From assembly GCF_030812675.1 (NCBI RefSeq), contig NZ_JAUSTE010000003.1:226160-290159 (forward strand): a stretch of DNA of 64,000 nt. Reading direction: 5' to 3'. The DNA is from Sinomonas atrocyanea. GTDB taxonomy: Bacteria > Actinomycetota > Actinomycetes > Actinomycetales > Micrococcaceae. Under the pieces are notes generated by a model. It ran no database searches. It had not been told where the DNA came from and saw nothing but the letters and a program-made list of their open reading frames with translations. Every line of letters starts with the position of its first letter. Positions within the stretch are counted from its first letter, which is position 1. Below, piece by piece: positions 50,263-58,554 of this stretch. A program made the translations under genes and the position numbers.

Positions 50263-50758
50263 ACTGCACCTGTCGGCTCTGAGGGAGGGGCCTGGTGCAC
50301 AGGGTGTTGGGGCTGCGGTCAGGAGGGCTCGGGCTGGGCGGTGGGGCAGCCCGGGGCCGGGTCTGGACACGCGCCGCCGGACGGGCCTCCGGCCCGGCCG
50401 CTGCCCGGATCGCCTGCGGGACGCCGTTGTCGGCGATCGAGCGCAGCAGGAAGACAGGGCCGCCTGCCGAAGGGGTCCTGGCCGGCTGCGGCAGCCAGCT
50501 GGTGAGGATGACGCAGCGGGTGCGGGTGCCGGACTCGTGCAGCTGCCGGCACAGGGTGTGGCCCTCGCCGTCGGGGAGGTGCTCGTCGAGGACCGCGACG
50601 TCGGGGGCGAGGTCCAGGAGCAGGGGCAGCGCCTCTGCGGCGGATTCCGCTTCGCCGACGACGTCCATGCCTTCGTCCCCGAGCATCTCGCGCAGCGCGG
50701 TCCGCAGCGGCCTGTAGCCACTGAGCAGGAAGACCCTGATGCGCCCTTCGCCTCTCAT
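50243..50758 (-). CDS. degenerate response-regulator receiver without output domain
   Basis: A 171-residue protein with a CheY-like receiver fold (about 7-120; RVFLLSGYRPLRTALREML, DVAVLDEHLPDG, CVILTSWLPQ, VFLLRSIAD). The phosphoacceptor Asp58 is present, but the usual acidic pair is Ser13-Gly14 and the conserved Lys is Arg106. Mg-dependent phosphorylation is therefore doubtful. Residues about 122-171 are Pro/Arg/Ser-rich; the LuxR-type HTH expected after such a receiver is absent. I chose the ATG at 50758 with AAGGA upstream; an in-frame ATG at 50830 directly follows the stop of the XRE gene. Its end overlaps the inverted leader remnant. Confidence 0.7.
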   Translation of the reverse strand: MRGEGRIRVFLLSGYRPLRTALREMLGDEGMDVVGEAESAAEALPLLLDLAPDVAVLDEHLPDGEGHTLCRQLHESGTRTRCVILTSWLPQPARTPSAGGPVFLLRSIADNGVPQAIRAAAGPEARPAARVQTRPRAAPPPSPSPPDRSPNTLCTRPLPQSRQVQSFSSGR

Positions 50759-50830
50759 CCCTCGTCCTTGTCCGCCGTCGCTGGGACCGGTGCTGCGGGC
50801 GGCCGGGTCCACGTGTGCGCCGTGGTTCAT

Positions 50831-52021
50831 CTAGGTCTGGGGTCGTATGCCGGCCAGGGCGAGCTGGTGCGCGGCGGCATCGAGGACGCGGTCGGCCTCC
50901 TCCTGCTGCCCGGCGGCTCCGAGGGCCCGGCCCAGGAGGAGGGAGGCGTGGGCGGCGTGGTGGTGGGCGAGGAGGTGCTTCTCGGCGTGCACGTCGCGCA
51001 GGAGCGCCAGGGCCTGGGCGGGGCTGCCGGTGGCGTAGAGCCAGCGGGCGCGCAGGAGGGAGAGCTCGATCTGGTCCTCCCGGGTGCCGCCGATGACGGA
51101 GTAGGCCAGTTCTGCCCGCTCGAGGGCGTTCGCGGTCTCGGGTCCGAGGTCCCCGCCGGTGATCCGTGCGGAGGCTGCGGCCTTGCTGAACTCGGCCCAG
51201 AGGCCGATGTCGTTCGCGGGGGAGAGGGCCCTGCCCGCGCGGGCGTGGCGAGTGGCGCCCCCGCTGTGGTCGCCGCGCAGGAACGCGACGTTGCCGATGG
51301 CGGCGTGGGCTGTGCCCTGCAGCGGCCCGTCGGGTTCGTCCTCTGCCAGGTCTGCCAGGATGCCGCAGTAGTCCCAGGCCTCCTCGAGGTGCCCGGCATC
51401 GGCGAGGGACTCCACGAGGGTCCGGAGGGGCTCCAGCGGCACCGGGGTCCGGGGCAGGGCCGTCGCCGCAGCCCGCACGGCCTCGCGCGCATGCTCGACG
51501 GCGGCGCCGATCCGTCCCCGTCCTCGCTCCGAGCGGGCGAGCAGGTCGTGGGCCCGGGCGGTGAGGGGCCCGGCTGCACCGAGGGGGTGCGCGAGGAGGG
51601 TGCGGGCCAGGGCTGCGGCCTTCGCGAACTGCCGGAGCTTCATCAGGCTTTCGGCGTGGAGGGAGGTCATGTCCCACCAGGCGCCCTTCTTGCCGGCCTC
51701 CCGCGCGGCGTGGGCTGCCTGGGCGGCGTGGGCGGCGGCGCTGTCGTATTCGCGGAGGTCGTGGGACTGCCGGGCGGCCATCGAATGCAGCAGGTAGGCG
51801 GCCTCCTCAGGGGAGGGCGTCTGGTCCCGGGCGTCCAGCTGGGCCGGGGTGAGCTGGAGGCGGCCGGCGAGTTCCCTGATCACCTCGGGGGTGGGCTCGC
51901 GCCGCCCTTCCTCGATGAGGGCGATGTAGTCCGCCGGGCATGCGGCGCTGGCGATGTCGTGCCGGGTCAGGCCCCGCGCGTTGCGCTGGGCTTGCAGCTG
52001 CCTGCCGAACTCGGTCCCCAC
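50831..52021 (-). CDS. XRE-family HTH regulator with TPR repeats
   Basis: A 396-residue protein. The N-terminal HTH (about residues 8-60; LTRHDIASAACPADYIALIEEGRREP) is followed by about 320 residues of tetratricopeptide-like helices rich in Ala, Leu and Arg. This layout resembles actinobacterial and Rgg-like regulators that bind peptides or protein partners. The start is GTG with AGGAGG upstream. It precedes the degenerate receiver gene, and fliG precedes it on the same strand, so the three may form an operon. Confidence 0.82.
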   Translation of the reverse strand: MGTEFGRQLQAQRNARGLTRHDIASAACPADYIALIEEGRREPTPEVIRELAGRLQLTPAQLDARDQTPSPEEAAYLLHSMAARQSHDLREYDSAAAHAAQAAHAAREAGKKGAWWDMTSLHAESLMKLRQFAKAAALARTLLAHPLGAAGPLTARAHDLLARSERGRGRIGAAVEHAREAVRAAATALPRTPVPLEPLRTLVESLADAGHLEEAWDYCGILADLAEDEPDGPLQGTAHAAIGNVAFLRGDHSGGATRHARAGRALSPANDIGLWAEFSKAAASARITGGDLGPETANALERAELAYSVIGGTREDQIELSLLRARWLYATGSPAQALALLRDVHAEKHLLAHHHAAHASLLLGRALGAAGQQEEADRVLDAAAHQLALAGIRPQT

Positions 52022-52066
52022 GGCCCTGCCTCCTACTCTTTCTCGTGTTCTCGACGAGTCAGGCCT

Positions 52067-53092
52067 TCAGTAGATGAAGTCCTCGTCCCCGCGGCGCACG
52101 GTGATCTCGCCCGCGGCCTCGAGGACGCGGATCTGGTAGACGACCTGGGCCCTGGCCTCCTGGACCTCGGAAGCGCGGATCGGGCCGAGGGCCTTGCTCT
52201 CGGCCTCGACGAGGTCGCGGTTGCGGTCGGAGATGTTCTCGTGGATCGCCTTCACCACCGGGGCCGGTGCGCCCTTCATGGCCTTGGCCAGCAGCGTGCC
52301 TTCAACACCGCGGAGGATCCGCTGGATGTCGCGGCGTTCGAACTTGACCAGGTCGGTGAAGGTCAGCATCCTCGCCCGCACCTCCTCCGCCAGGACGGGG
52401 TCGACGGCGTCGAGGCCTTCCATGACGTCCTGCTCGGTGGCGGCGTCGGACCGGTTGATGATGTCGACCAGGGGCTGGATCCCGCCCAGGGCCTCGGCCG
52501 GCTGCCTGGTCCCCTGGCCGGCAGTCCCGAGCCTGGACCTGAGCTCGTCGGCGAGCAGCCCGATGGTCTCCGGAGTGCTCGGCCCCATCGTCGCCAGTGC
52601 GCGGGCGACCTCGGTGGCCTGGGCCTGGCCGAGGCCGGCCAGGATCGGGGACGCGGTCTCGGGCCTCAGATGGGCCAGGATCAGGGCCACCGTCTCAGGC
52701 AGCTCGCCGTCGAGGACGGTGAGCAGATGGCCGGTGTCGACTGTCTCGAGGAACTCGAAGGCGTTCCCCGCCATGCTCGCAGCCAGCCGCCCCATCACGC
52801 CCTCGGCGCGGTCGGCGCCGAGGGATGCCTGCAGGAGCCCCTGCGCGAGGGCGCGTCCGCCGAGCACCGGTCGGCGGCCGGTGACGACGAGGTCGTGGAA
52901 TTCGGCGATGACCTGCTCGGACACGTCGGCGTCCACCCGGCCGAGCCGGACGATCTCGGCGGCGACGGCCTCTGCCTCGGCCTCGGTGAACTGGGCCATC
53001 ACCCGCACCGCGGACTCGGTGCTCATCTGCATCAGCACGATCGCTGCCTTCTGCATGCCCGTCAGCGCCACCGCGATGCCCGCCCCGGTCAT
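52067..53092 (-). CDS. fliG: flagellar motor switch protein FliG
   Basis: A 341-residue FliG. The N, middle and C domains appear in order: LTGMQKAAIVLMQMSTESAVRVM near residue 10, LPETVALILAHLRPETASPIL near 135-155, and the torque-generating C domain with alternating charges (DLVKFERRDIQRILRGVE, SDRNRDLVEAESKAL). It is the cytoplasmic ring protein that couples stators to rotation. I chose the ATG at 53092 behind GAGGG. No other flagellar gene is in this window, which is unusual because fliG normally sits with fliF, fliH and fliI. The frame could extend upstream but that part is not FliG-like. Confidence 0.92.
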   Translation of the reverse strand: MTGAGIAVALTGMQKAAIVLMQMSTESAVRVMAQFTEAEAEAVAAEIVRLGRVDADVSEQVIAEFHDLVVTGRRPVLGGRALAQGLLQASLGADRAEGVMGRLAASMAGNAFEFLETVDTGHLLTVLDGELPETVALILAHLRPETASPILAGLGQAQATEVARALATMGPSTPETIGLLADELRSRLGTAGQGTRQPAEALGGIQPLVDIINRSDAATEQDVMEGLDAVDPVLAEEVRARMLTFTDLVKFERRDIQRILRGVEGTLLAKAMKGAPAPVVKAIHENISDRNRDLVEAESKALGPIRASEVQEARAQVVYQIRVLEAAGEITVRRGDEDFIY

Positions 53093-53498
53093 GCCCACGC
53101 CCTCGCGCACGCCGCGGCGACCATGAAGCAGCAGGGATGGGGGAGGCCGCCGGGAATCCGCGCTGGCCCCGGGCGTGTGGCCGCACCGACGGGTGCGCCC
53201 GGAAGGGTCTTGGCTGTGTTGGCCATAGTGGATGGTTCTTTCATTCCTCGGAGGCCGAATCGCGGCGGCCGCACCGTAGGACTCAGAGGTGCCTGGGCAT
53301 GGAGGGGCCGCCATTCTCCTGACAGCCGGGGGCTCGAACCAACCGACTGTGCAAATAATCGGTATTCGAGTCGCTTGATTATCGATTGAATTGACATCGC
53401 CTGTCAATTCCGCCCGGGGCGCGCCGGGCCTGCTCACAGGTTCGGGCCCTACCGTGACGAGCGCACGATCTCGTTTCGGAAGATGGGAAGCAGCAGCC
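53093..53498. promoter_or_regulatory. divergent fliG/MarR control region
   Basis: About 400 bases. It holds the palindrome at 53388 and, upstream of it, a second inverted repeat (ATAATC at 53355, GATTAT at 53377). The AT-rich stretch around 53355-53395 stands out from the surrounding GC-rich DNA and probably carries the promoters. Confidence 0.45.
53388..53410. promoter_or_regulatory. MarR-type operator palindrome
   Basis: Perfect 9-base arms GAATTGACA and TGTCAATTC with a 5-base centre, 89 bases before the MarR start and 295 bases before the fliG start. This is the form typical of MarR-family sites. Confidence 0.6.
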
Positions 53499-53996
53499 AT
53501 GGGGGAGACAGCCATTCCCGCGCTGGCCACGGGTGGGGCGGCCGCGCGCGCAATCCGGCGGCTCATGGAGGTCGGCGACGCTTCCCGGCGGTCCTACGCC
53601 AGAAGGCTGGGGCTGGGCCGAAGCGACTACCTTGCCCTGTCTTACATCTACTGCGAAGGTCCGATCCAGCCCCGAGATCTCGGCGCACGGCTGGGCTTGG
53701 GTTCGGGAACTCTGACTCCGCTGCTGGACAGGCTCGAGCAGCGCGGATACGCCGCCCGCACAAGCTACCCGGCGGACCGGCGCCGCCTCCTCATCGTGAT
53801 GACCCCCGACGGGAAGGCCGTCATGGACGAGGCCTTCGCCGAGTTCGACGGCATCGTCGATGCCGCACTGGCCGAGATCGGTGCCGGGGTCGGCCTCGGC
53901 GAGTTCGCCCGGCTCCTCGAACAACTCTCCGGGGCCCTCGCCGTGCGCATGGATTTCACCGGCCCGACTGACGACCCAGCCGCGGCGGGAGCCTAG
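53499..53996 (+). CDS. MarR-family transcriptional regulator
   Basis: A 165-residue winged-helix regulator (LGLGRSDYLALSYIYCEGPIQPRDLGARLGLGSGTLTP, then RRGYAARTS-like RGYAARTSYPADRRRLLIVMT wing). Start at the ATG at 53499; an upstream TTG frame would run through the palindrome and is unlikely. It is divergent from fliG, with the palindrome in the control region. It probably represses itself and possibly fliG in response to a small ligand. Confidence 0.85.
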   Translation: MGETAIPALATGGAAARAIRRLMEVGDASRRSYARRLGLGRSDYLALSYIYCEGPIQPRDLGARLGLGSGTLTPLLDRLEQRGYAARTSYPADRRRLLIVMTPDGKAVMDEAFAEFDGIVDAALAEIGAGVGLGEFARLLEQLSGALAVRMDFTGPTDDPAAAGA

Positions 53997-54548
53997 GGGC
54001 CCTGCCGGGCACGGTGGCAGTCTCTCGGGCAGGCCAGGGACGGAACGCCGATCGCTCCCAGCCCTCGCCCACGACGAGTCCGGCGGCCCAGTAAACCGGA
54101 CCGCCGGCGCACGGGCGCCGACCTTGGACCGATTCCGCGTCCCGTTCAGCCTGCAGCCCAGTAGGTGGACGCTCCGCACACCGGCCCTGACCGTTCCCGC
54201 TCAAGTCCTCATCGGCCGCTGACCCGCGGCTCTGCATGAAAGCGACGTCCGGCCGTGGGGGCGTCCAGTCCGCGATGTAGCTGCCCGGACGCCGTCGCCT
54301 GGAATCCCGGGCGCCCAGCCGCGCAGGCGGCCCATTTGACACCGCTCGACGCTGGCCATAGCTTCAGATCCGTCGAGCTTGCCTATCAGTTATGGGGGGA
54401 GCTGGACCGCGCGGTGCCCTGTCCGGACCCCCCGTCGAGTCGGGGTACCGCGCGCACCCGCCCCCGGGTCGCGTGGGCCAGAGCGAGGCCCCGGCCCGCA
54501 ACCACCCACCAAGGCGGTCACTCCATACCGTCTAGCTCGAAGCGTGCC
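53997..54548. other. intergenic stretch, nothing recognised
   Basis: About 550 bases between the convergent MarR and amidase genes. Frames on both strands lack start signals and look accidental. The amidase terminator lies at its right end. Confidence 0.4.
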
Positions 54549-54584
54549 ACGGCGCCGCTCGCCTCGGAAGGCGGGCGGCGCCGT
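54549..54584 (-). terminator. terminator of the Liv/amidase operon
   Basis: Outer arms ACGGCGCCGC and GCGGCGCCGT, inner arms CGCCT and AGGCG, 4-base loop. The stem is almost uninterrupted and lies 46 bases beyond the amidase stop. Confidence 0.65.
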
Positions 54585-54629
54585 CGTGCGCGGCCGATCG
54601 GCACGCCGATGGGCCTTCGGTCAGCTCGG

Positions 54630-56045
54630 TCAGGCTTGGACGGGCGTGGTCACGCCTGACTGGGCCTCGATGATTTCACCTGCTTGGAAGAGGGTGTCTT
54701 CGCGGAATTTCTGGCCGGTGATCTGGACGCCGATGGGCAGTCCACCGGGGGCGGCTGCCGGTACGGACAGGGCGGGGAAGCCCAGGGCGGCGAGTGACAT
54801 CATGGGCCATTGTGCGTTGATGACTTCCTGCATCCTGTCCACGCCCTGGAGGTCGGCGTCGATCTCGAAGGTGCGTTCGGCGGAGACGGGGGTGAGCACC
54901 AGGGGGTACTGCTGCAGGAAGAGCTGCATTTCCCGGATGAGCGTTCCGCGGCGGGCGTATCCCCGCATGTATGCGTCCAGCCCGAAGTCGTCGGACATTC
55001 TCCGTGCTACTGCGAACTGGTTCTCGGCGGACTTCTGGATGGCGCTGTCGCCGTACTCTTCGATGCTGGGAGCGAGTTCGCTGAATTCGATGCCCTGTAC
55101 GAGCTGCCACCAGAGCTTCCATGCGTCGGCGAGCACGGGCAGTTCTACCTCTTCCACGAGGTGTCCTGCGGCTTCGAGTGCCTTTGCGGCCTTGGTGAGG
55201 GCCGCGTCGACTGCGGGGTCCGTGGGCGTGATGCCGACCTCGCGGACGACGGCGACCCGTGTCCGGTGCGGGAGGGGTTCTGCGGTGAGGGGGACGGGGA
55301 CGCAGAAGGGGTCCTCCGGGCTCCATGCGGCCATGGCGGTGAGGCCGAGGCGGGCGTCGGCGACCGTTCGGGCGAGCGGGCCTTGGACGAGCATGTTCTG
55401 CACGCCCAGCAGCTGGTCCTGGTCTCGGGGCCCGTACCAGGAGGGCACGCGTCCGACTGTGGGCCGGATGCCTACGACGCCGCAGCTTGCTGCTGGGTAG
55501 CGGATGGATCCGCCGATGTCGTTGCCGTGGGCCAGTGCCCCCATGCCGGTGGCGACTGCGGCGGCTGCTCCGCCGCTCGAGCCGCCGGGGGTGCGCTCCG
55601 GGTCCCAGGGGTTGAGGGTGCGTCCGTGGAGGTCGTTGTCGGTGAACCAGCGGATGGAGAAGGCTGGGGTGTTGGTGCGTCCGACGAAGATGGCGCCTGC
55701 CTTTCGCCAGTTGGCGACGTGGGGGGCGTCCTGGTCGGCCACTGCGTTCTTGAAGGCCGTGATGCCGTTGGTTGTGGCGTGGCCGGACTGGTCGCTGTTG
55801 ATCTTGATCGTGACGGGCACGCCGTGGAGCGGGCCGTTCAGGTGGCCGGCGGCCTGTTGGCGGTCGGCCGCGTCCGCGGCGGCCAGTGCCTCGTCGTGGG
55901 AGACCTCGGCCAGTGCGTTGATGCGGGGGTTGACCTCGTCGATGCGTTCGAGGACGGATTCTGTGGCTTCGCGGGACGAGATGGTCCCTGTGCGGATGGC
56001 TTCGGCGGTCTGTGTGGCGGTCCATTGCCAGATGTGCTCAGACAA
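54630..56045 (-). CDS. amidase, amidase-signature family
   Basis: A 471-residue amidase with the Ser-cisSer-Lys triad: Lys81 in VTIKINSDQ, the GGSSGG motif with Ser156/157 and the nucleophile Ser180 in GNDIGGSIR. It hydrolyses a carboxamide to acid and ammonia; the substrate is unknown. The start is TTG with GAGAGGAAC upstream, near the first conserved residues. It is the last gene of the Liv-type ABC operon, so the transporter probably imports an amide, amino-acid derivative or peptide-like compound. It is followed by a long hairpin. Confidence 0.9.
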   Translation of the reverse strand: MSEHIWQWTATQTAEAIRTGTISSREATESVLERIDEVNPRINALAEVSHDEALAAADAADRQQAAGHLNGPLHGVPVTIKINSDQSGHATTNGITAFKNAVADQDAPHVANWRKAGAIFVGRTNTPAFSIRWFTDNDLHGRTLNPWDPERTPGGSSGGAAAAVATGMGALAHGNDIGGSIRYPAASCGVVGIRPTVGRVPSWYGPRDQDQLLGVQNMLVQGPLARTVADARLGLTAMAAWSPEDPFCVPVPLTAEPLPHRTRVAVVREVGITPTDPAVDAALTKAAKALEAAGHLVEEVELPVLADAWKLWWQLVQGIEFSELAPSIEEYGDSAIQKSAENQFAVARRMSDDFGLDAYMRGYARRGTLIREMQLFLQQYPLVLTPVSAERTFEIDADLQGVDRMQEVINAQWPMMSLAALGFPALSVPAAAPGGLPIGVQITGQKFREDTLFQAGEIIEAQSGVTTPVQA

Positions 56046-56074
56046 AATGTTCCTCTCAGGGTGGGGTGGGGTCT

Positions 56075-56764
56075 TCAGCTGATGACCAGCAGCTCGGTCA
56101 GTGAGCTCTGGTCTTCGCGGAGGGCGGTTATCGGTTCATCCAGGACGATGCGGCCCTTGACCATGCCGATGGCCCGGTCTGCGTACTCCAGGGGCAGGGC
56201 AGGGCCCTGCTCTATGAAGAGGACTGCCTTCCCTGCTGCGGCTACCTCGCGCAGTGTCTGGAGGGCGGCCTGGGCCAAGGACGGCTGCAGTCCTTGCGAG
56301 AACTCGTCGATGGCGATCAGCTGCTCTCCGGCGAGGATTGATCGCGCGATGCCGACTTGCTGCTTCTGCCCTCCGGATAGCTGGCCAGCGGGCTGGCCGG
56401 CACGTTCTGTGAGGAGGGGGAACAGCGAGTAGACGTCGACGGGGGGCTCGTATCCTCGGCGTCGGGCGAGCTGCAGGTTCTCCTCGACCGTCATGGTGGG
56501 GAAGACGCCCCTGTCATCGGGCATGTAGCTGAATCCGCGGCGGGCGAGGTATTCAGGCCTGCCCGGGGGGACTGGTGTGCCGTCTATGCGCACCCGGCCC
56601 TGGTGGACGTCGCAGAGGCCGAAGATGCTGCGGAGCAGAGTGGTCTTGCCCACTCCGTTGCGTCCGAGCAGGGCGGTCACCTCGCCGCTGTGGATGGACA
56701 GGGTGACGTCGTCGACTACGCGTGTCTTGCCGTATCCGGCCGTGAGGCCTGTCAGTTCGAGCAT
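56075..56764 (-). CDS. branched-chain-type ABC transporter ATPase (LivF)
   Basis: A 229-residue ATPase: Walker A GRNGVGKT (34-41), signature LSGGQKQQVGIARS, Walker B LIAIDEFSQGL with the catalytic Glu (Phe replaces the common Pro after DE). It forms the ATPase pair with the LivG domain encoded before it. The ATG at 56764 or a GTG 6 bases upstream (GTGA overlap) could start it. Confidence 0.9.
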   Translation of the reverse strand: MLELTGLTAGYGKTRVVDDVTLSIHSGEVTALLGRNGVGKTTLLRSIFGLCDVHQGRVRIDGTPVPPGRPEYLARRGFSYMPDDRGVFPTMTVEENLQLARRRGYEPPVDVYSLFPLLTERAGQPAGQLSGGQKQQVGIARSILAGEQLIAIDEFSQGLQPSLAQAALQTLREVAAAGKAVLFIEQGPALPLEYADRAIGMVKGRIVLDEPITALREDQSSLTELLVIS

Positions 56765-56766
56765 CT

Positions 56767-58554
56767 TCACACCGCTCCCAGGTAGGCGTTGCGGACGTCC
56801 GCGTTGGCGGAGACCTCGTCCATCTGCCCGTCCACCAGCACCTGGCCGTCGGCCAGGACGACGACGCGGTCTGCGAGCTGGCGGACGATGTCCATGTCGT
56901 GTTCGACGATGACGAGGGTGCACCCCAGCATCCTGTTGACCCTTCGGAGTGTCTGGGCCAGCCCGACCGAGTCCTCATGGGACAGTCCTGCCGCGGGTTC
57001 GTCCAGCAGTACGATTTCCGGTCCCCACGAGATGGACATGGCGAGTTCCAGCGCGCGCTGGTCCGCAAGCGGCAGGTCCTGGGTCAGGACGTCGTTCCTG
57101 TGGGTGAAGCGCTCCAGCTCCGCGGGGAGGTCGACGTGCTGGAATGCTTCTGTGCGGGCCATGGCCATGTTCTGGGCCGGCGTGAGCTCCTGATACAGGC
57201 TGGGTATCTGGAACAGCCGTCCGAGGCCCAGTGCGGCCCGGTGGTGGGCGCTCCAGGAGGTGACCTCCCTGTCGCGGAGGAGGATCTGGCCTCGGGTCAG
57301 CGGAAGGTCGCCTGCGATCAGGTTCAGGAGAGTGGTCTTGCCGGCCCCGTTGGGTCCGATCAGGCAGACGATCTGACCGCGGGGTACCTCCAGGGTCACT
57401 CCTCGTACGACAGGTACCGGGCCGAAGGACTTGGTGACGTCGCGCAGGTTCAGTGCCGGAGGGTCCAGGTCGGCCAGGGCGGCGTCCCAGTCCTCCTCGC
57501 TCCGGGGGCTGGGGCCCGGGCCGGCCGCGGCGGAGGGCCCTTGCGTGCCCGTCCTGGAGAGCCGGGTGCCGGGGATGACGGTGTCCTGGGCGGACGAGCG
57601 GGAGACCGGCGTCCTGCTCGCCTTGGCCAGCAGGCCGACGAGACCTCCCGGGGCGAAGCGGACGACGAGGATGAAGATCACCCCCATGGCCAGGAGGTAC
57701 CAGCTGCCGATCGCATCCCCGAGGTACTCCTGTCCCACCGTGACGATCCCTGCGCCCAGGAAGGCGCCCAGGATCGTGCCCCGGCCGCCGACCGCCAGCC
57801 ACACCAGGACCTGGGTGGACATGACGATCCCGGCCGTGGACGGGGACACGAGGCCGATCACCGGGGCAGCGGTGGCGCCGGCCACGGTTGCCACCAGTGC
57901 GCTCAGGACGAAGGCGTAGGTCTTGGCCCGATACGGGTCCACACCCAGGTGCTCGGTGCGCTGCTCGTTGACGCGGACGGCGAGGAGGCGTCGCCCCAGG
58001 GGTCCGCGCAGCACGAAGAACCAGACTCCCAGCACTGCTGCAAGGACGACGGCAGCGGTCCGGTAGTAGCTGTCGACGACACCGCCCGCCGGGACGAAGA
58101 GTCCATTGCTGCCGTTCGTGACGGACAGCCAGGACCTGGCGATCTGTTCGGCGAGCAGCGTCAGTGCGAGGGTCAGCACGGCCATGGTCGAGGCAAGCGC
58201 CTTGCGGCCCAGCCCCACGCGGGCGATCCCGAGTGCGATCGCGGCGGAGAGGATGAGTGCGGCGACCACCCCGGCCGCCGCAGGGACGCCTGCGTTGACT
58301 GCGATCGCCGAGCCGTAGGCGCCCAGTCCGAAGAACGCTGCATGGCCGATGCTGATCACTCCCGCACGCCCCCAGCTCAGGTCGAGGCCGAAGGCGAAGA
58401 GCCCGTAGGCCAGCGAGAGCGTCAGCAGTGCCAGAGGATACGCAGGCAGCAGGTAGGGGGCGATCGCCAGCACAGCGACAGCGATTCCGGCAGCCAGAGC
58501 GTGGCGGCGCTCAAACCGTCCGTGCAGTCTCGTCAGGGGCTTCAGGAACTGCAC
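56767..58554 (-). CDS. fused LivM permease-LivG ATPase
   Basis: A 595-residue fusion. Residues about 1-310 are a LivM-type permease with about 9 helices (LSWGRAGVISIGHAAFFGLGAYG). A polar linker of about 55 residues follows, then a LivG-type ATPase (about 367-595): Walker A GPNGAGKT (400-407), IVLLDEPAAGL as Walker B, and EHDMDIV as the H loop. The signature region reads LPLADQRALELA, weaker than the usual LS(L/G)G(E/Q)Q form. The GTG start has GGAGGG upstream and overlaps the binding-protein gene by 13 bases. Such fusions occur in some actinobacterial Liv operons. Confidence 0.9.
   Translation of the reverse strand: MQFLKPLTRLHGRFERRHALAAGIAVAVLAIAPYLLPAYPLALLTLSLAYGLFAFGLDLSWGRAGVISIGHAAFFGLGAYGSAIAVNAGVPAAAGVVAALILSAAIALGIARVGLGRKALASTMAVLTLALTLLAEQIARSWLSVTNGSNGLFVPAGGVVDSYYRTAAVVLAAVLGVWFFVLRGPLGRRLLAVRVNEQRTEHLGVDPYRAKTYAFVLSALVATVAGATAAPVIGLVSPSTAGIVMSTQVLVWLAVGGRGTILGAFLGAGIVTVGQEYLGDAIGSWYLLAMGVIFILVVRFAPGGLVGLLAKASRTPVSRSSAQDTVIPGTRLSRTGTQGPSAAAGPGPSPRSEEDWDAALADLDPPALNLRDVTKSFGPVPVVRGVTLEVPRGQIVCLIGPNGAGKTTLLNLIAGDLPLTRGQILLRDREVTSWSAHHRAALGLGRLFQIPSLYQELTPAQNMAMARTEAFQHVDLPAELERFTHRNDVLTQDLPLADQRALELAMSISWGPEIVLLDEPAAGLSHEDSVGLAQTLRRVNRMLGCTLVIVEHDMDIVRQLADRVVVLADGQVLVDGQMDEVSANADVRNAYLGAV

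Noticed and set aside
50537..53389. A 950-codon plus-strand frame over the XRE and fliG genes
   Set aside because: Same reason: antisense, Gly/Leu/Asp-rich, no domain, and covers real minus-strand genes.
53391..53498. Longer MarR start (TTG at 53391)
   Set aside because: It would place most of the 23-base palindrome inside the gene and adds a non-conserved, low-complexity tail. The ATG at 53499 is closer to the family length.
53093..53566. Upstream extension of the FliG frame by 158 codons
   Set aside because: The extension has no FliG similarity, overlaps the divergent control region and palindrome, and is Pro/Arg-rich like other shadow frames.
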